Shown in pieces: positions 17,245-26,538 of a stretch of 64,000 nucleotides of DNA. Location of the stretch: assembly GCA_002953655.1 (NCBI GenBank), contig CP025839.1:1550001-1614000 (forward strand). The letters run 5' to 3'. The notes below the pieces were generated by a model. It was given only the letters and a program-made list of their open reading frames with translations, searched no databases and was not told where the DNA came from. The position numbers and the translations under genes were made by a program. Position 1 is the first letter of the stretch. The number at the start of each line of letters is the position of its first letter. This stretch comes from Latilactobacillus sakei (GTDB taxonomy: Bacteria; Bacillota; Bacilli; Lactobacillales; Lactobacillaceae).

Positions 17245-18837
17245 ATGCTAGAAAAGAACAAAATGAGTTTATTCAGCTTAGTCATGTTAGGACTGAGCTC
17301 AATCATCGGTTCCGGGTGGCTATTTGGTGCTTGGGAAGCAACCACTGTCGCAGGACCGGCTGCCATTATTTCATGGATTGTCGGCGCGATTGTGATTGGG
17401 GCGATTGCCTTTAACTACGTCGAACTGGGGACCATGTTTCCTGAAAGTGGTGGCATGAGCCATTATGCGCAATACAGTCATGGCTCATTATTAGGTTTTA
17501 TCGCGTCATGGTCCAACTGGGTGTCGTTAGTCACGATTATCCCCATTGAGGCTGTCGCCGCTGTTCAATACATGAGTTCGTGGCCCTGGTCTTGGGCCAA
17601 CTGGACAAACCGTTTCATGCATCATAATGAGATTTCAACCCGCGGTTTATTAGTCGTTTTTGCTTTTATCATTGTCTTTACCCTTTTAAATTTCTGGTCA
17701 GTTAAATTCTTGACCCGTTTCACGAGTTTCATCGCCATTTTTAAATTAGCAATTCCATTACTGACAATTATTATGTTAGTTTCAACTGGGTTCCATGCTG
17801 AAAACTTCGGCCATTCGGTAGCAACCTTTATGCCGTATGGTTCCGCTAAAATTTTTGCGGCAACCTCGATTTCCGGGATTATTTTTTCCTACAATGCCTT
17901 CCAAACGGTCATTAATGTTGGGAGCGAAATTCGGGATTCTAAACGCAATATTGGTCGCGGGATCGCTATTTCACTTGGTATTAGTATCGTCATCTACTTA
18001 TTACTTCAAATCACCTTTATCGGGGCTGTTTCTCCCGCTTTAATCGCTAAAACCGGCTGGCATGGTTTGAATTTCCAATCACCATTTGCCGATTTAGCAA
18101 TTTTATTAGGGATTCACTGGCTCGCTGTCCTATTATACTTAGATGCTTTTATCTCGCCATTTGGGACCGGCGTTTCATTTGTTGCATCCTGTGCCCGCAC
18201 ACTGGCGGCCTTGAAGCAAAATAAACATATGCCACCGATTGTCGGTAAGATGAACCACCAATATAATATCCCCAGAGTCGCCATGGCGATCAACGCCGTA
18301 GTCAGCATGTTGTTAGTTTCCGTCTTCAGAAGCTGGGGCACGCTTGCCAGCGTTATTTCGACGGCGACTCTGATTGCTTACTTGACCGGTCCGGTAACCG
18401 TGATGTCACTTCGGAAAATGGCCCCGGATATGAATCGCCCCGTCCATTCACCATGGATGAAAGTGATGGCGCCGTTATCCTTTGTCCTCGCTAGTCTTGC
18501 GACTTACTGGGCAATGTGGCCCACCACAATCAAGGTCATCGGCGTGATTATGCTTGGCCTACCATTTTATTTCTACTATGAATATCGAATTCATTGGGAA
18601 AATACCTGGTCCCAATTCAAAGGCAGTCTCTGGTTAATTATTTATTTAGCCTTGTTATCATTAATTTCCTTCCTTGGTAGCCGTGAGTTCAATGGTATCA
18701 ACGTGATTCCTTATCCACTTGATTTCGTCTTGATTAGCGCCTTAGCCCTCATCTTCTATTATTGGGGTATTATCAGTCGCTTCTATTCAAAATACTTCTC
18801 ACGCGCTAAACGCATCAATCAGGACGTTCAACTTTAA
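17245..18837 (+). CDS. APC-family amino acid permease (YveA/aspartate type likely)
   Basis: A 530-residue transporter with about 12-14 membrane helices. The first helix region LGLSSIIGSGWLFGAW is the APC substrate-binding unwound helix. Length and the long C-terminal membrane part resemble YveA-like aspartate or glutamate permeases; the substrate is inference. The start at MLEKNKMS follows AGGAGG by seven bases; a longer in-frame frame has no ribosome site. The stop codon runs directly into a stop-adjacent element. Confidence 0.85.
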   Translation: MLEKNKMSLFSLVMLGLSSIIGSGWLFGAWEATTVAGPAAIISWIVGAIVIGAIAFNYVELGTMFPESGGMSHYAQYSHGSLLGFIASWSNWVSLVTIIPIEAVAAVQYMSSWPWSWANWTNRFMHHNEISTRGLLVVFAFIIVFTLLNFWSVKFLTRFTSFIAIFKLAIPLLTIIMLVSTGFHAENFGHSVATFMPYGSAKIFAATSISGIIFSYNAFQTVINVGSEIRDSKRNIGRGIAISLGISIVIYLLLQITFIGAVSPALIAKTGWHGLNFQSPFADLAILLGIHWLAVLLYLDAFISPFGTGVSFVASCARTLAALKQNKHMPPIVGKMNHQYNIPRVAMAINAVVSMLLVSVFRSWGTLASVISTATLIAYLTGPVTVMSLRKMAPDMNRPVHSPWMKVMAPLSFVLASLATYWAMWPTTIKVIGVIMLGLPFYFYYEYRIHWENTWSQFKGSLWLIIYLALLSLISFLGSREFNGINVIPYPLDFVLISALALIFYYWGIISRFYSKYFSRAKRINQDVQL

Positions 18838-18906
18838 AAGAGTGTGTCATCAGTCGGAGTTGTCCCGAGGATTAACCGCAAGGATATGACTGATAGAACA
18901 CGTTTA
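18838..18906 (+). repeat. Stop-adjacent structured element, copy 6 (short form)
   Basis: Starts right after the TAA. Outer stem GTGTGTCATCAGTC / GACTGATAGAACAC, conserved GAGGATTAACC and GCAAGGAT, but the inner two stems are missing. A fragment of a further copy (AAAGAATGTGTCATCATT) follows at about 18911. Confidence 0.8.
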
Positions 18907-18930
18907 AGCTAAAAGAATGTGTCATCATTA

Positions 18931-18976
18931 AAAAAGAGATTGAAACCAAAATTATTTTTGTTTCAATCTCTTTTTT
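18931..18976 (+). terminator. Terminator after the permease gene
   Basis: Near-perfect stem AAAAGAGATTGAAAC with GTTTCAATCTCTTTT, then a T-run. Confidence 0.9.
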
Positions 18977-19030
18977 TGCTATCATATCAGCGTTTCTGTT
19001 AAAATAAGCGATAAATGGAGGCGCTTAAAC

Positions 19031-19969
19031 ATGAAAAAATTTACCGTACAATCAACCGACCGTCAGCATCAACTCCATGTGGTTGCTTGGCTACCAACTC
19101 AAAAACCAATTGCAGTTGTCCAGCTTTTAACCGGCATGGCCGAATATATCGAACGCTATGATGCACTCGCTCAATTTTTAGCCGCTCGCGGCATCGTCGT
19201 GATTGGTCACGATCATGTGGGTCAAGGACACTCCGTTCAGACGACCGATGAACTCGGCTATTTTGGCCCCCATGGCTTACAGACACTCTTAAACGATTGT
19301 ACTTTAATCGGGCGCATCGCCCATGAAGAATACCCCGAATGCCCGCTATTTGTGTTGGGCCATTCGATGGGGTCAATGCTTGCCACTCAATATGTCAAAC
19401 AAACAACTGTCCCACTGGCTGGCGCAATTTTTATGGGCGTTATTGACGTCCCAGTCGTGCTCAAGCCTGTTTTACCACTTGTCAATTTAATCGGGGCTCT
19501 TGCGCCTAAACAACCCGGTAAGCTTTTGAATAACCTGGCTTTCGGGGTTTATCCTAAACGCTTTGACGCCAAACGGCCATTCTCGTGGCTTAGTTATAAC
19601 CAGGACAATGTGGCAGCCTACGAAAAACATCCCCTTTGTGGCTACGTATTCAGTAATAACGGCTTTGCGATGTTATTGACACTGACAGAATTAACGCGCC
19701 ACGCCGATTGGCAACTGGCCTTAAAAGAACGCCCAGTGCTAGTGCTGAGTGGTCAAGACGATCCTGCCGGCGGTTATGGCCGCCGCGCCCGCCATTTAAC
19801 GACACAATTTAAAAAGCACACCGTCACTAACGCCACGGTGCGCATTTTGCCACATACAGCGCATGAAATTTTACAAGAAACAAATGCGGTTGAACAGCAA
19901 CAAGCGATTTATGCTTGGTTGCTTACAGCAATTTCTCAATCTCCTGCAACACGCCATAATTCTCGTTAG
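19031..19969 (+). CDS. Alpha/beta hydrolase, lysophospholipase/monoacylglycerol lipase type
   Basis: A 312-residue serine hydrolase. The elbow GHSMGS is near residue 114, the acid is the Asp of GQDDPAGG, and the histidine is in PHTAHEI. DHVGQGHS near residue 72 is typical of PldB/MGL-like enzymes. Its 3' end overlaps the convergent HAD gene by 47 bp, so the last 15 or so codons are double coding. A good GGAGG precedes ATG. Confidence 0.88.
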   Translation: MKKFTVQSTDRQHQLHVVAWLPTQKPIAVVQLLTGMAEYIERYDALAQFLAARGIVVIGHDHVGQGHSVQTTDELGYFGPHGLQTLLNDCTLIGRIAHEEYPECPLFVLGHSMGSMLATQYVKQTTVPLAGAIFMGVIDVPVVLKPVLPLVNLIGALAPKQPGKLLNNLAFGVYPKRFDAKRPFSWLSYNQDNVAAYEKHPLCGYVFSNNGFAMLLTLTELTRHADWQLALKERPVLVLSGQDDPAGGYGRRARHLTTQFKKHTVTNATVRILPHTAHEILQETNAVEQQQAIYAWLLTAISQSPATRHNSR

Positions 19970-20711
19970 TATCCGCGCGGTAGGTGGCATATTGCAACAT
20001 ATCATCATCCGCATTACCCATTAAATAACTGTATTTAACTGTTTGGAGCATTTCTTTATCATTATACGTATCCCCAAAGGCCATCATTTCAGCCGTTGAA
20101 ATATTGAAATGATTAGCTAAAAAGCGCATCGCGTGGCCTTTATCAATCCCTTTGTTCATGATATCGACCCACTCCACACCAGCCACGGCCACTGAATAGT
20201 CAGCGCCAAATGTTGGCCCGTAAATTTGTTCGTAAAAATCGCGACTATTGGCTTCTGGGAAATAAACCGTAAATTTATCCGCTTCAACACTCACTTGCGT
20301 TAAATCGGGAACGTATTTGATTTCGGCATAGAATTGACGGAATGTCGCATCTAAAGCTTGGTATTGTTCTTCAATATAAACGGCATCCATTCCACAAATC
20401 ATCCCGATTCCGGTTTGGCTCTCATTCACAAAAGCGACCATCCGTTGATAATCAGTCAATGGCAATAAGCTCTTGAAGATAATCTCACCTTGATAACTGA
20501 TGACCCCGCCATTATCGCCCACGAGGCACATGTCATTTTCTAACTTAGCAAACATCTGCTTCAACGTATAGAGTGGCCGACCACTCGCCGCTGTGAAAAT
20601 GATGCCTTTGGCCGTTAATTGTTTAACAACTTGTTCAAAATTCGGTGGCAACTGGCCACTTTCGTTTAATAAGGTATGATCCATATCTGATGCAATTAAT
20701 TTAACTGTCAT
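19923..20711 (-). CDS. Cof-type HAD phosphatase
   Basis: A 262-residue HAD-superfamily IIB hydrolase. Motif I is DMDHTLLN at residues 9-16, motif II is TAASGRP, and motifs III-IV are KGHAMR and FGDTYNDKEML. The C2-type cap lies between residues about 80 and 190. It probably dephosphorylates sugar phosphates or a cofactor intermediate; the substrate is unknown. It is convergent with and overlaps the hydrolase at 19031. Confidence 0.92.
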   Translation of the reverse strand: MTVKLIASDMDHTLLNESGQLPPNFEQVVKQLTAKGIIFTAASGRPLYTLKQMFAKLENDMCLVGDNGGVISYQGEIIFKSLLPLTDYQRMVAFVNESQTGIGMICGMDAVYIEEQYQALDATFRQFYAEIKYVPDLTQVSVEADKFTVYFPEANSRDFYEQIYGPTFGADYSVAVAGVEWVDIMNKGIDKGHAMRFLANHFNISTAEMMAFGDTYNDKEMLQTVKYSYLMGNADDDMLQYATYRADTNENYGVLQEIEKLL

Positions 20712-20793
20712 GCTTAACGCTCCCCTATCCTTAGTTACCTTAATAATATAACGGTTTCGGTCCGTCGTCGCAACCGTTTACATCTAACTCATT

Positions 20794-20833
20794 AAAAATA
20801 GCACTGACGCATTTAACGCGTCAGTGCTATTTT
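20794..20833 (-). terminator. Terminator after copA
   Basis: Perfect stem AAAATAGCACTGACGC with its complement, ending in TTTT, immediately after the copA stop codon. Confidence 0.92.
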
Positions 20834-20838
20834 CGGTT

Positions 20839-23079
20839 TTATGCTAATTTTAATCGTTTTAGGCGTAGTGCATTTAATAACACTGACACTGAACTAAAAC
20901 TCATCGCCGCCCCAGCAATCATTGGGTTTAAAAGTGGTCCCCAAAACAAGTGCAGGACCCCCATTGCGACTGGAATCCCGAGAATATTATAGGCAAAAGC
21001 CCAGAAAAGATTCTCTTTGATATTTTGCATCGTTTTTCGACTTAACTTGAAAGCCGTTGGAACGGCCATTAAATCATCGTGCATCAACACAATATCGGCT
21101 GATTCAATGGCCACATCTGTCCCTGAACCAATTGCTAAGCCAACATCGGCTTGCGCTAAAGCCGGCGCATCATTAATCCCGTCACCAACCATCGCCACTA
21201 ATTGGCCGGTTGCTTGTAAGGTTTTAATTTGCGCTGCCTTTTGTTCTGGTAAAACATCACTAATCACTTGTTCGATTCCAACTTGGTGCGCAATTGCTTG
21301 AGCCGTCTTTTGGTTATCCCCGGTCAACATCACGACTTGAATCCCCATCTTTTGCAGGCGACTGATGGCCGCTTGACTCGTTGCTTTAACCGGATCAGCC
21401 ACCGCAATTACCCCTTGTAATTGACCGTCTTGGGCCAAGTACATCGGTGTCTTGCCTTGTTCGGCTAATTGTTGCGCCGTTTTCAAACCGACTTCGATTA
21501 CAACGCCATTTTCAGCCATCAATTGTTGATTTCCAAATAAAATTGTCTGGTTCGCAACTTGGGCGGATAGCCCGTAACCCGGAATGGCTGTGAAATCGGC
21601 CATTGCTGATAAGGTTAATTCACGTTCACTGGCCGCTTGGCTGATTGCACTCGCTAATGGGTGTTCCGAACCGACTTCTACGCTGGCCGCCAATTGTAAC
21701 AAGTCATCTTCAGTGCCCTGATAAACAACCATATCAGTCACGATTGGTTGGCCAACGGTAATCGTCCCCGTTTTATCCAATACAACGGTTTGAATATGTT
21801 GTGCCGTTTCAAGTGCGTCACCGCTCTTAATCAAGACGCCATTTTCAGCCCCTTTACCAGTGCCCACCATAATGGCCGTGGGGGTTGCTAGCCCTAAGGC
21901 ACATGGACACGCAATTACTAAAACTGAAATCGTAATCGTTAACGCAAAGAGCCACGATTCTTGCCCTAAAAAGAACCACGCTAATCCGGATAATACGGCC
22001 AACCCAATCACGATTGGGACAAAAACGCCTGCAATCTTATCCGCTAACCGAGCGATTGGAGCCTTAGTCCCTTGCGCCTGTTCGACCAATTGGACAATTT
22101 GCGCCAAGGCCGTATCTTTGCCAATCTTAGTGGCTTTAAATTGGAAATGACCGTTTTTATTTAAGCTCGCCCCAATGACAGCATCGCCAACTTGTTTTTC
22201 AACCGGTAAACTTTCACCGGTAATTAGCGATTCATCAACTGCGGAATGGCCCGCGATTACTTCCCCATCAACCGGCACTTTTTCGCCAGGACGGACCACA
22301 AGCACGTCGCCGACCACCACTTCAGCTACATCAATCGTCGTTTCGACACCCTCGCGTAAAACCGTCGCTTGTTTAGGCGCTAAATTCAACAATTTTTCGA
22401 TTGCTGATGAGGTCTGCCCCTTAGAACGCGCTTCAAAATATTTACCCAACGTAATCAACGTCAAAATAACACTGGCTGATTCATAATAGAGGCTCATCAC
22501 TAAATCGACATGTCCACTGATAATCGCTAAAGTGGCGATTAAGCTGTAACCCCAAGCAGCGCTAGTACCGAGCGCAACTAAGGAATCCATATTGGGATGC
22601 CCATTGAATAACGCCTTAAACCCGACAATGAAAAATTGCCGGCCCCAATATAACACTGGTAACGTCAATACTAGTTGGGTGACCGCAAAGTTAACCGGCG
22701 CTTGCATCGGTTGCCAAAACGTCGGTAGCGGTAAGCCAACCATATGCCCCATCGATAAATATAAAAGCGGCAACGTCACAAGAGCCGATAACCAAAAACG
22801 CCGCCAAAGCGCTTGTAAATGAGCCGTGCGTTTGGCCTGAATCGCCTGCGCTTCTTTTTCCGGATCAATCTGTTCTGTTGCGCCATAACCCGCTGCGCTC
22901 ACCGCGTCTTCAATCGCGGTCACCGATAATTCGGAATCGTCATATTCGACCTGCATTTTTTCAGTGGCCAAATTGACCGCCGCTTTTTGCATGCCCGGTA
23001 ATTTTTGCGTTGCCCCTTCAATCGTTTGTGCACAAGAAGCGCACACCATCCCATCAATGTTAAACGTTTTGGTTGTCAT
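20839..23079 (-). CDS. copA: Copper-exporting P1B-type ATPase
   Basis: A 746-residue membrane ATPase pumping Cu+ out of the cell. There is one N-terminal heavy-metal domain with GMVCASCA (residues 9-16), then the membrane domain with the CPC motif in [13 protein letters not shown], the phosphorylation motif DKTGTIT, the HP motif in SEHPLA, and [10 protein letters not shown]. This set is diagnostic for the Cu+ class. It lies 30 bp downstream of copZ. The cop boxes upstream of copZ indicate copper-responsive control. Confidence 0.97.
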   Translation of the reverse strand: MTTKTFNIDGMVCASCAQTIEGATQKLPGMQKAAVNLATEKMQVEYDDSELSVTAIEDAVSAAGYGATEQIDPEKEAQAIQAKRTAHLQALWRRFWLSALVTLPLLYLSMGHMVGLPLPTFWQPMQAPVNFAVTQLVLTLPVLYWGRQFFIVGFKALFNGHPNMDSLVALGTSAAWGYSLIATLAIISGHVDLVMSLYYESASVILTLITLGKYFEARSKGQTSSAIEKLLNLAPKQATVLREGVETTIDVAEVVVGDVLVVRPGEKVPVDGEVIAGHSAVDESLITGESLPVEKQVGDAVIGASLNKNGHFQFKATKIGKDTALAQIVQLVEQAQGTKAPIARLADKIAGVFVPIVIGLAVLSGLAWFFLGQESWLFALTITISVLVIACPCALGLATPTAIMVGTGKGAENGVLIKSGDALETAQHIQTVVLDKTGTITVGQPIVTDMVVYQGTEDDLLQLAASVEVGSEHPLASAISQAASERELTLSAMADFTAIPGYGLSAQVANQTILFGNQQLMAENGVVIEVGLKTAQQLAEQGKTPMYLAQDGQLQGVIAVADPVKATSQAAISRLQKMGIQVVMLTGDNQKTAQAIAHQVGIEQVISDVLPEQKAAQIKTLQATGQLVAMVGDGINDAPALAQADVGLAIGSGTDVAIESADIVLMHDDLMAVPTAFKLSRKTMQNIKENLFWAFAYNILGIPVAMGVLHLFWGPLLNPMIAGAAMSFSSVSVLLNALRLKRLKLA

Positions 23080-23109
23080 TTGCTGGTTGCTCCTTTCAAT
23101 CCGGTAATC

Positions 23110-23310
23110 CTAGTCGACCGTGTAGTGTGTCCCTTCAAGTGCTGCTGCCAAGGTCGCATGATCAATTTCAGTAGCCGTTTGGAGCGTTGCTTGTTTTTGG
23201 TCTAAACTCACTTCAACCGATTGAACCCCTGCGATTTTTGAGAAGCGTTCCTGTACGTTTTGCGTACAACCATCACATTTCATCCCTGTAATTTTAACGA
23301 TTTGTGTCAT
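23110..23310 (-). CDS. copZ: Copper chaperone CopZ
   Basis: A 66-residue heavy-metal-associated domain with the metal-binding GMKCDGC at about residues 8-14. It carries Cu+ to CopA or to a repressor. The start at MTQIVK was chosen because GGAGG lies 8 bases before it; an earlier in-frame start overlaps that site. First gene of copZ-copA. Confidence 0.94.
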   Translation of the reverse strand: MTQIVKITGMKCDGCTQNVQERFSKIAGVQSVEVSLDQKQATLQTATEIDHATLAAALEGTHYTVD

Positions 23311-23329
23311 TGTTATATCCTCCAATATC

Positions 23330-23411
23330 TACATTTGTAAACTAATTGTTCAAAAAAATAACCGCCTCAGCGAAACGATCATTTATTCAATAAAGTTAGT
23401 TTACAACCGTA
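23330..23411 (-). promoter_or_regulatory. Two cop boxes upstream of copZ
   Basis: TACATTTGTA at 23330-23339 matches the CopY/CopR operator TACANNTGTA exactly; TACAACCGTA at 23402-23411 differs in one base. A TTGAAC (minus strand, 23347-23352) lies between them. No copY-type repressor gene is adjacent, so the regulator must be encoded elsewhere. Confidence 0.85.
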
Positions 23412-23447
23412 GACTTAAAAAGTCAACCTAATCATCCTAAGCAATAA

Positions 23448-23491
23448 AAAGAGACTAACTGAGTTGCTAAAAACAACTCGGTTAGCCTCTT
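23448..23491 (-). terminator. Terminator after tRNA-Leu
   Basis: AGAGGCTAACCGAGTTG / CAACTCAGTTAGTCTCT stem followed by a T-run on the minus strand. Confidence 0.88.
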
Positions 23492-23506
23492 ATAAGCACT
23501 TCGTGA

Positions 23507-23590
23507 TGCCCGTGGCAGGATTCGAACCTGTACTCGGTTACCCAAACAGCGACCTGAACGCTGCGCGTCTGCCAGTTCCGCCACACGGGC
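23507..23590 (-). tRNA. tRNA-Leu (CAG)
   Basis: An 84-nt class II tRNA: acceptor GCCCGTG/CACGGGC, anticodon stem GCAGCG/CGCTGT with loop TTCAGGT (anticodon CAG), a variable arm, and T-loop GGTTCGAATCC. CCA is not encoded. Confidence 0.96.
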
Positions 23591-23689
23591 GATTTGCTAC
23601 ATGACTATTGTACCAGTGTTATGAAGCCCTGCCAATACCCTTTTAACACTATTTCGCTTATAATAGAGGCAACTAAAGGAGGTCATCAG

Positions 23690-24520
23690 ATGCAAATTAT
23701 CACAGACGAGTTAGCCCGCCAAGTAATTGTCGCTCGGCCCGCTATTAGTCACAAAGGCGATTTTGGCCGTATTTTAATCATCGGCGGTAGTCAGCAATAT
23801 GGCGGTGCTGCTATTATGAGCGCCTCTGCTGCCGTTTATGCCGGGGCGGGGTTAGTTTCCGTGGCTAGCGATTTAAGCATTCTCGCTAGCCTGCACACCA
23901 GCTTACCCGAAGCCATATTTATTGATTACCGGCAACCCTTCGTCCAATGGGCACCCACTGTTCAAGCCGCCGATGTCATCGTGATTGGTCCAGGACTTGG
24001 ACTAAGCGCCTTTGCATTGCTGCTTTTAAAACAAGTCTTGCAAGCTGTTCGTCCTGAACAGACGCTCTTAATCGATGGTTCTGCGCTTACCTTAATCGCC
24101 CGCGAAAAACTCGCCCTACCAGATGCGCAACTGATTTTAACACCCCACCAAATGGAATGGGCGCGTCTAAGCGGCCTATCGATTGCACAATAAACTGTCG
24201 CCAATAATCAAGCGGCACTGGCTGATTATCCAAAGGCCACGCTCGTACTAAAAAAACACCACACCGAAATTTATCACCAAACACAAGTCAGTCAACTCAT
24301 GATTGGCGGACCCGCAATGGCGACCGGTGGTAGTGGTGATACTTTAACCGGGATTATCGCTGCTTTTTGTGGTCAATTCGGGACCAATTATCAAACTATT
24401 AGCGCTGCGGTCTATACGCACAGCGCCATTTCAGATCAACTCGCCCAAAAGCAATACGTCACTTTACCCACTCAAATGATTCAAGCTTTACCCCCATTTA
24501 TGGCGCAAATGGCTCGTTAA
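23690..24520 (+). pseudogene. nnrD: ADP-dependent NAD(P)H-hydrate dehydratase, interrupted by an in-frame stop
   Basis: The full frame of 276 codons encodes a YjeF C-terminal/ribokinase-like dehydratase that repairs hydrated NAD(P)H. It contains KGDFGRILIIGGS, GAGLVS, GPGLG, the ILTPHQMEW segment, and the catalytic GGSGDTLTG. Codon 168 is TAA (24191-24193); the same frame is otherwise open and family-like on both sides (...SGLSIAQ before, TVANNQAALADYP after). A single base change from CAA, GAA or AAA would explain it. The active-site half lies after the stop, so the short product should be inactive unless there is read-through or re-initiation. Start at MQIITDEL after AAAGGAGG. A sequencing error remains possible. 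Confidence 0.88.
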
Positions 24521-24531
24521 ACTTTAAAAAC

Positions 24532-24581
24532 ACAAAAATACTAGCCAATGACTGATATCAGTTATCGACTAGTATTTTTGT
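24532..24581. terminator. Bidirectional terminator between nnrD and the surface operon
   Basis: ACAAAAATACTAG / CTAGTATTTTTGT arms with an inner CTGATATCAG palindrome; serves both convergent units. Confidence 0.85.
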
Positions 24582-24601
24582 TAGCTAGTATAGCTTCAAA
24601 T

Positions 24602-26500
24602 TTAATGACTCTTTCTTAGCTTCCGATAGAAACCAAGTACAACTGCACTAAGTGCTAATACCGTTCCCAGCACTGAAAGCAGTACTGGATTAGCAACCCC
24701 GGTTTTTGGTAATTGTTTCTTAACCGGTTGTGGTTGGGGCTTAATAGTTGTAATTTGCCCTTTTGAATGATCGTTAGGCTTTGTAACTTGGTGTTTATCA
24801 TTATTGGGTTGGGTTTGTTGGTTTTGATTTGGCGTTTGATGATTAGTTGTTACTTTACGATAAACAAACTTAATGGTGATATCATCTTTCCCCAAAATAC
24901 CAGCTGCATTCTTAGGCATCGCAATTAGTTGATAGCCTTTGATAGCTGCGGCACTCGCCTTGTAGTGATCGCCTTGTTGGCCAGTCTTAGTAATTGATTT
25001 AACTAATTCATGACCTTGTTCATCCACATAACGCGCCGTCATTTTAACATGAGTTGTTGGCACCGTCGTGGTTGTCTCTTTTTGATATTCATAAACAACG
25101 GTTTGTCCTGACGTTGTATATTGACCCTTGGCATTAGCCGGTGTCTTCACTAATCGATAACCCGTAATCATTTTCGCATTGGTTTGATAAGCGCTATTCA
25201 ACTGACCAGTTAAAATATCCGATTTAGCAATTTCTTGACCGTCAGCATCCACATACCTAACCGTCACGGCTTTAGCTGTCGGTAACACTGCATCTTTGAC
25301 ATACGTGTAAATCACTGTTTGGTCCTTATCGGTAAAAGTTCCGTTAGCGTTGCTTGGTGTTTGACTTAAATGGTACCCCGCAACAGTTTTAGCGTTTGTT
25401 TTGTAAGATGAGCCTAATTCACCCGTCAGTGTTTCACTAGCTGCTAATTTTTGACCCTTTTCGTCAACGTAATTGACGGTTACAACTTTAGCCTCAGGTG
25501 CCACAGCGTCCTTAGCATACGTATAGGTGACTGTTTGCGCCTTATCAGTGAACATCCCTGTAGCATTGTTTGGTGTTTGTACGATGTGATACCCAGCGAT
25601 GGTCTTAGCGGCGGTCTTATAGCTCGCACCAATTAGGCCCGTCAAGGTTTCACTATCAACCAATTTTTGTCCATTAGCATCGACATAATTAACCGTGACT
25701 GGTTGTGCCGTTGGTTTGATATCATCTTTTTTGAAATGTAAAACACCAGTCATCATTTTCCCTTGTTCATTAAGATATGAGAATGTGAAAGTTGTATCCT
25801 TCGTATTTGAGTAAGCAGGACTTGTGACTAGTCCGTCATGCTTATTAATCCCTTCGTAACTATAATTAGGGACATTTTCGCCTCGAATGATGATACTATA
25901 CTGAACTTGATCAACATTAATTGTAGTATGGCGAGCAGTAGCTGCAACCTTCACATTAACCCCTGGCGCAACATCACGAATAATCGAATTTGAATCACCA
26001 TTTAAAGCGGCTTTTTCAATTTCAGTCGTATCAAAAAAGAAATCTTTCGTCCCCGCCGTTTGGCGAGTATTAATGAACTTCATCTGTCTAAGATGCCATG
26101 TTGTGCCAATCTTTACAAAATATTGAATCGTCGTCCCCGCCTGAATATAACCAGAATCACCTAACAATAAACAATTATCATTCGTTGGTGAACCAGTTGG
26201 ATCAAAGATGGCCCCTCTAAAACTAGCACCTTCTGTATTCAAACTAAAATGCCAACTAAAACCATCTGGTAATGGCGCTTGCTTTAAATCGCCATCCAAT
26301 GCTGGGCTAAGATCAACGGTTGTCGTATTTTCGACAACATAACCGTGCGTACTAACCGGTTTAGCCATTGCAACTGGTTGTGCTACTCCAGTGGTAGTTG
26401 TTGGTGTGGTTGCAAATGTTGTCAGCGCTGGACTAATTGCTGGTAGTACCATGCCTGAAATTAACAAGCTTGTTGCTAGTTTTGATTTTAATGTTTTCAT
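24602..26500 (-). CDS. LPXTG-anchored MucBP-repeat surface protein
   Basis: A 632-residue secreted adhesin-like protein. The signal peptide covers about residues 1-30. A unique N-terminal region (about 45-260) is followed by four MucBP-type repeats (about 265-545), each built on V.YVD..G..L..S...TG..G..Y and ending YTYAK or similar. A Gln/Asn/Pro spacer, LPKTG (about 597-601), a membrane helix and a RKLRKSH tail form the sortase anchor. It is last in the surface operon. MucBP domains bind mucin-like glycans in known cases; the ligand here is unknown. The repeats are diverged from each other, so they are not a recent expansion. Confidence 0.92.
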   Translation of the reverse strand: MKTLKSKLATSLLISGMVLPAISPALTTFATTPTTTTGVAQPVAMAKPVSTHGYVVENTTTVDLSPALDGDLKQAPLPDGFSWHFSLNTEGASFRGAIFDPTGSPTNDNCLLLGDSGYIQAGTTIQYFVKIGTTWHLRQMKFINTRQTAGTKDFFFDTTEIEKAALNGDSNSIIRDVAPGVNVKVAATARHTTINVDQVQYSIIIRGENVPNYSYEGINKHDGLVTSPAYSNTKDTTFTFSYLNEQGKMMTGVLHFKKDDIKPTAQPVTVNYVDANGQKLVDSETLTGLIGASYKTAAKTIAGYHIVQTPNNATGMFTDKAQTVTYTYAKDAVAPEAKVVTVNYVDEKGQKLAASETLTGELGSSYKTNAKTVAGYHLSQTPSNANGTFTDKDQTVIYTYVKDAVLPTAKAVTVRYVDADGQEIAKSDILTGQLNSAYQTNAKMITGYRLVKTPANAKGQYTTSGQTVVYEYQKETTTTVPTTHVKMTARYVDEQGHELVKSITKTGQQGDHYKASAAAIKGYQLIAMPKNAAGILGKDDITIKFVYRKVTTNHQTPNQNQQTQPNNDKHQVTKPNDHSKGQITTIKPQPQPVKKQLPKTGVANPVLLSVLGTVLALSAVVLGFYRKLRKSH

Positions 26501-26538
26501 GAATTATTCTCCCAAAATAATTTACTGCTCCCTAAAAC

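Noticed and set aside
24602-26500. Recent amplification of MucBP repeats
   Set aside because: The four repeats differ clearly from each other at DNA and protein level.
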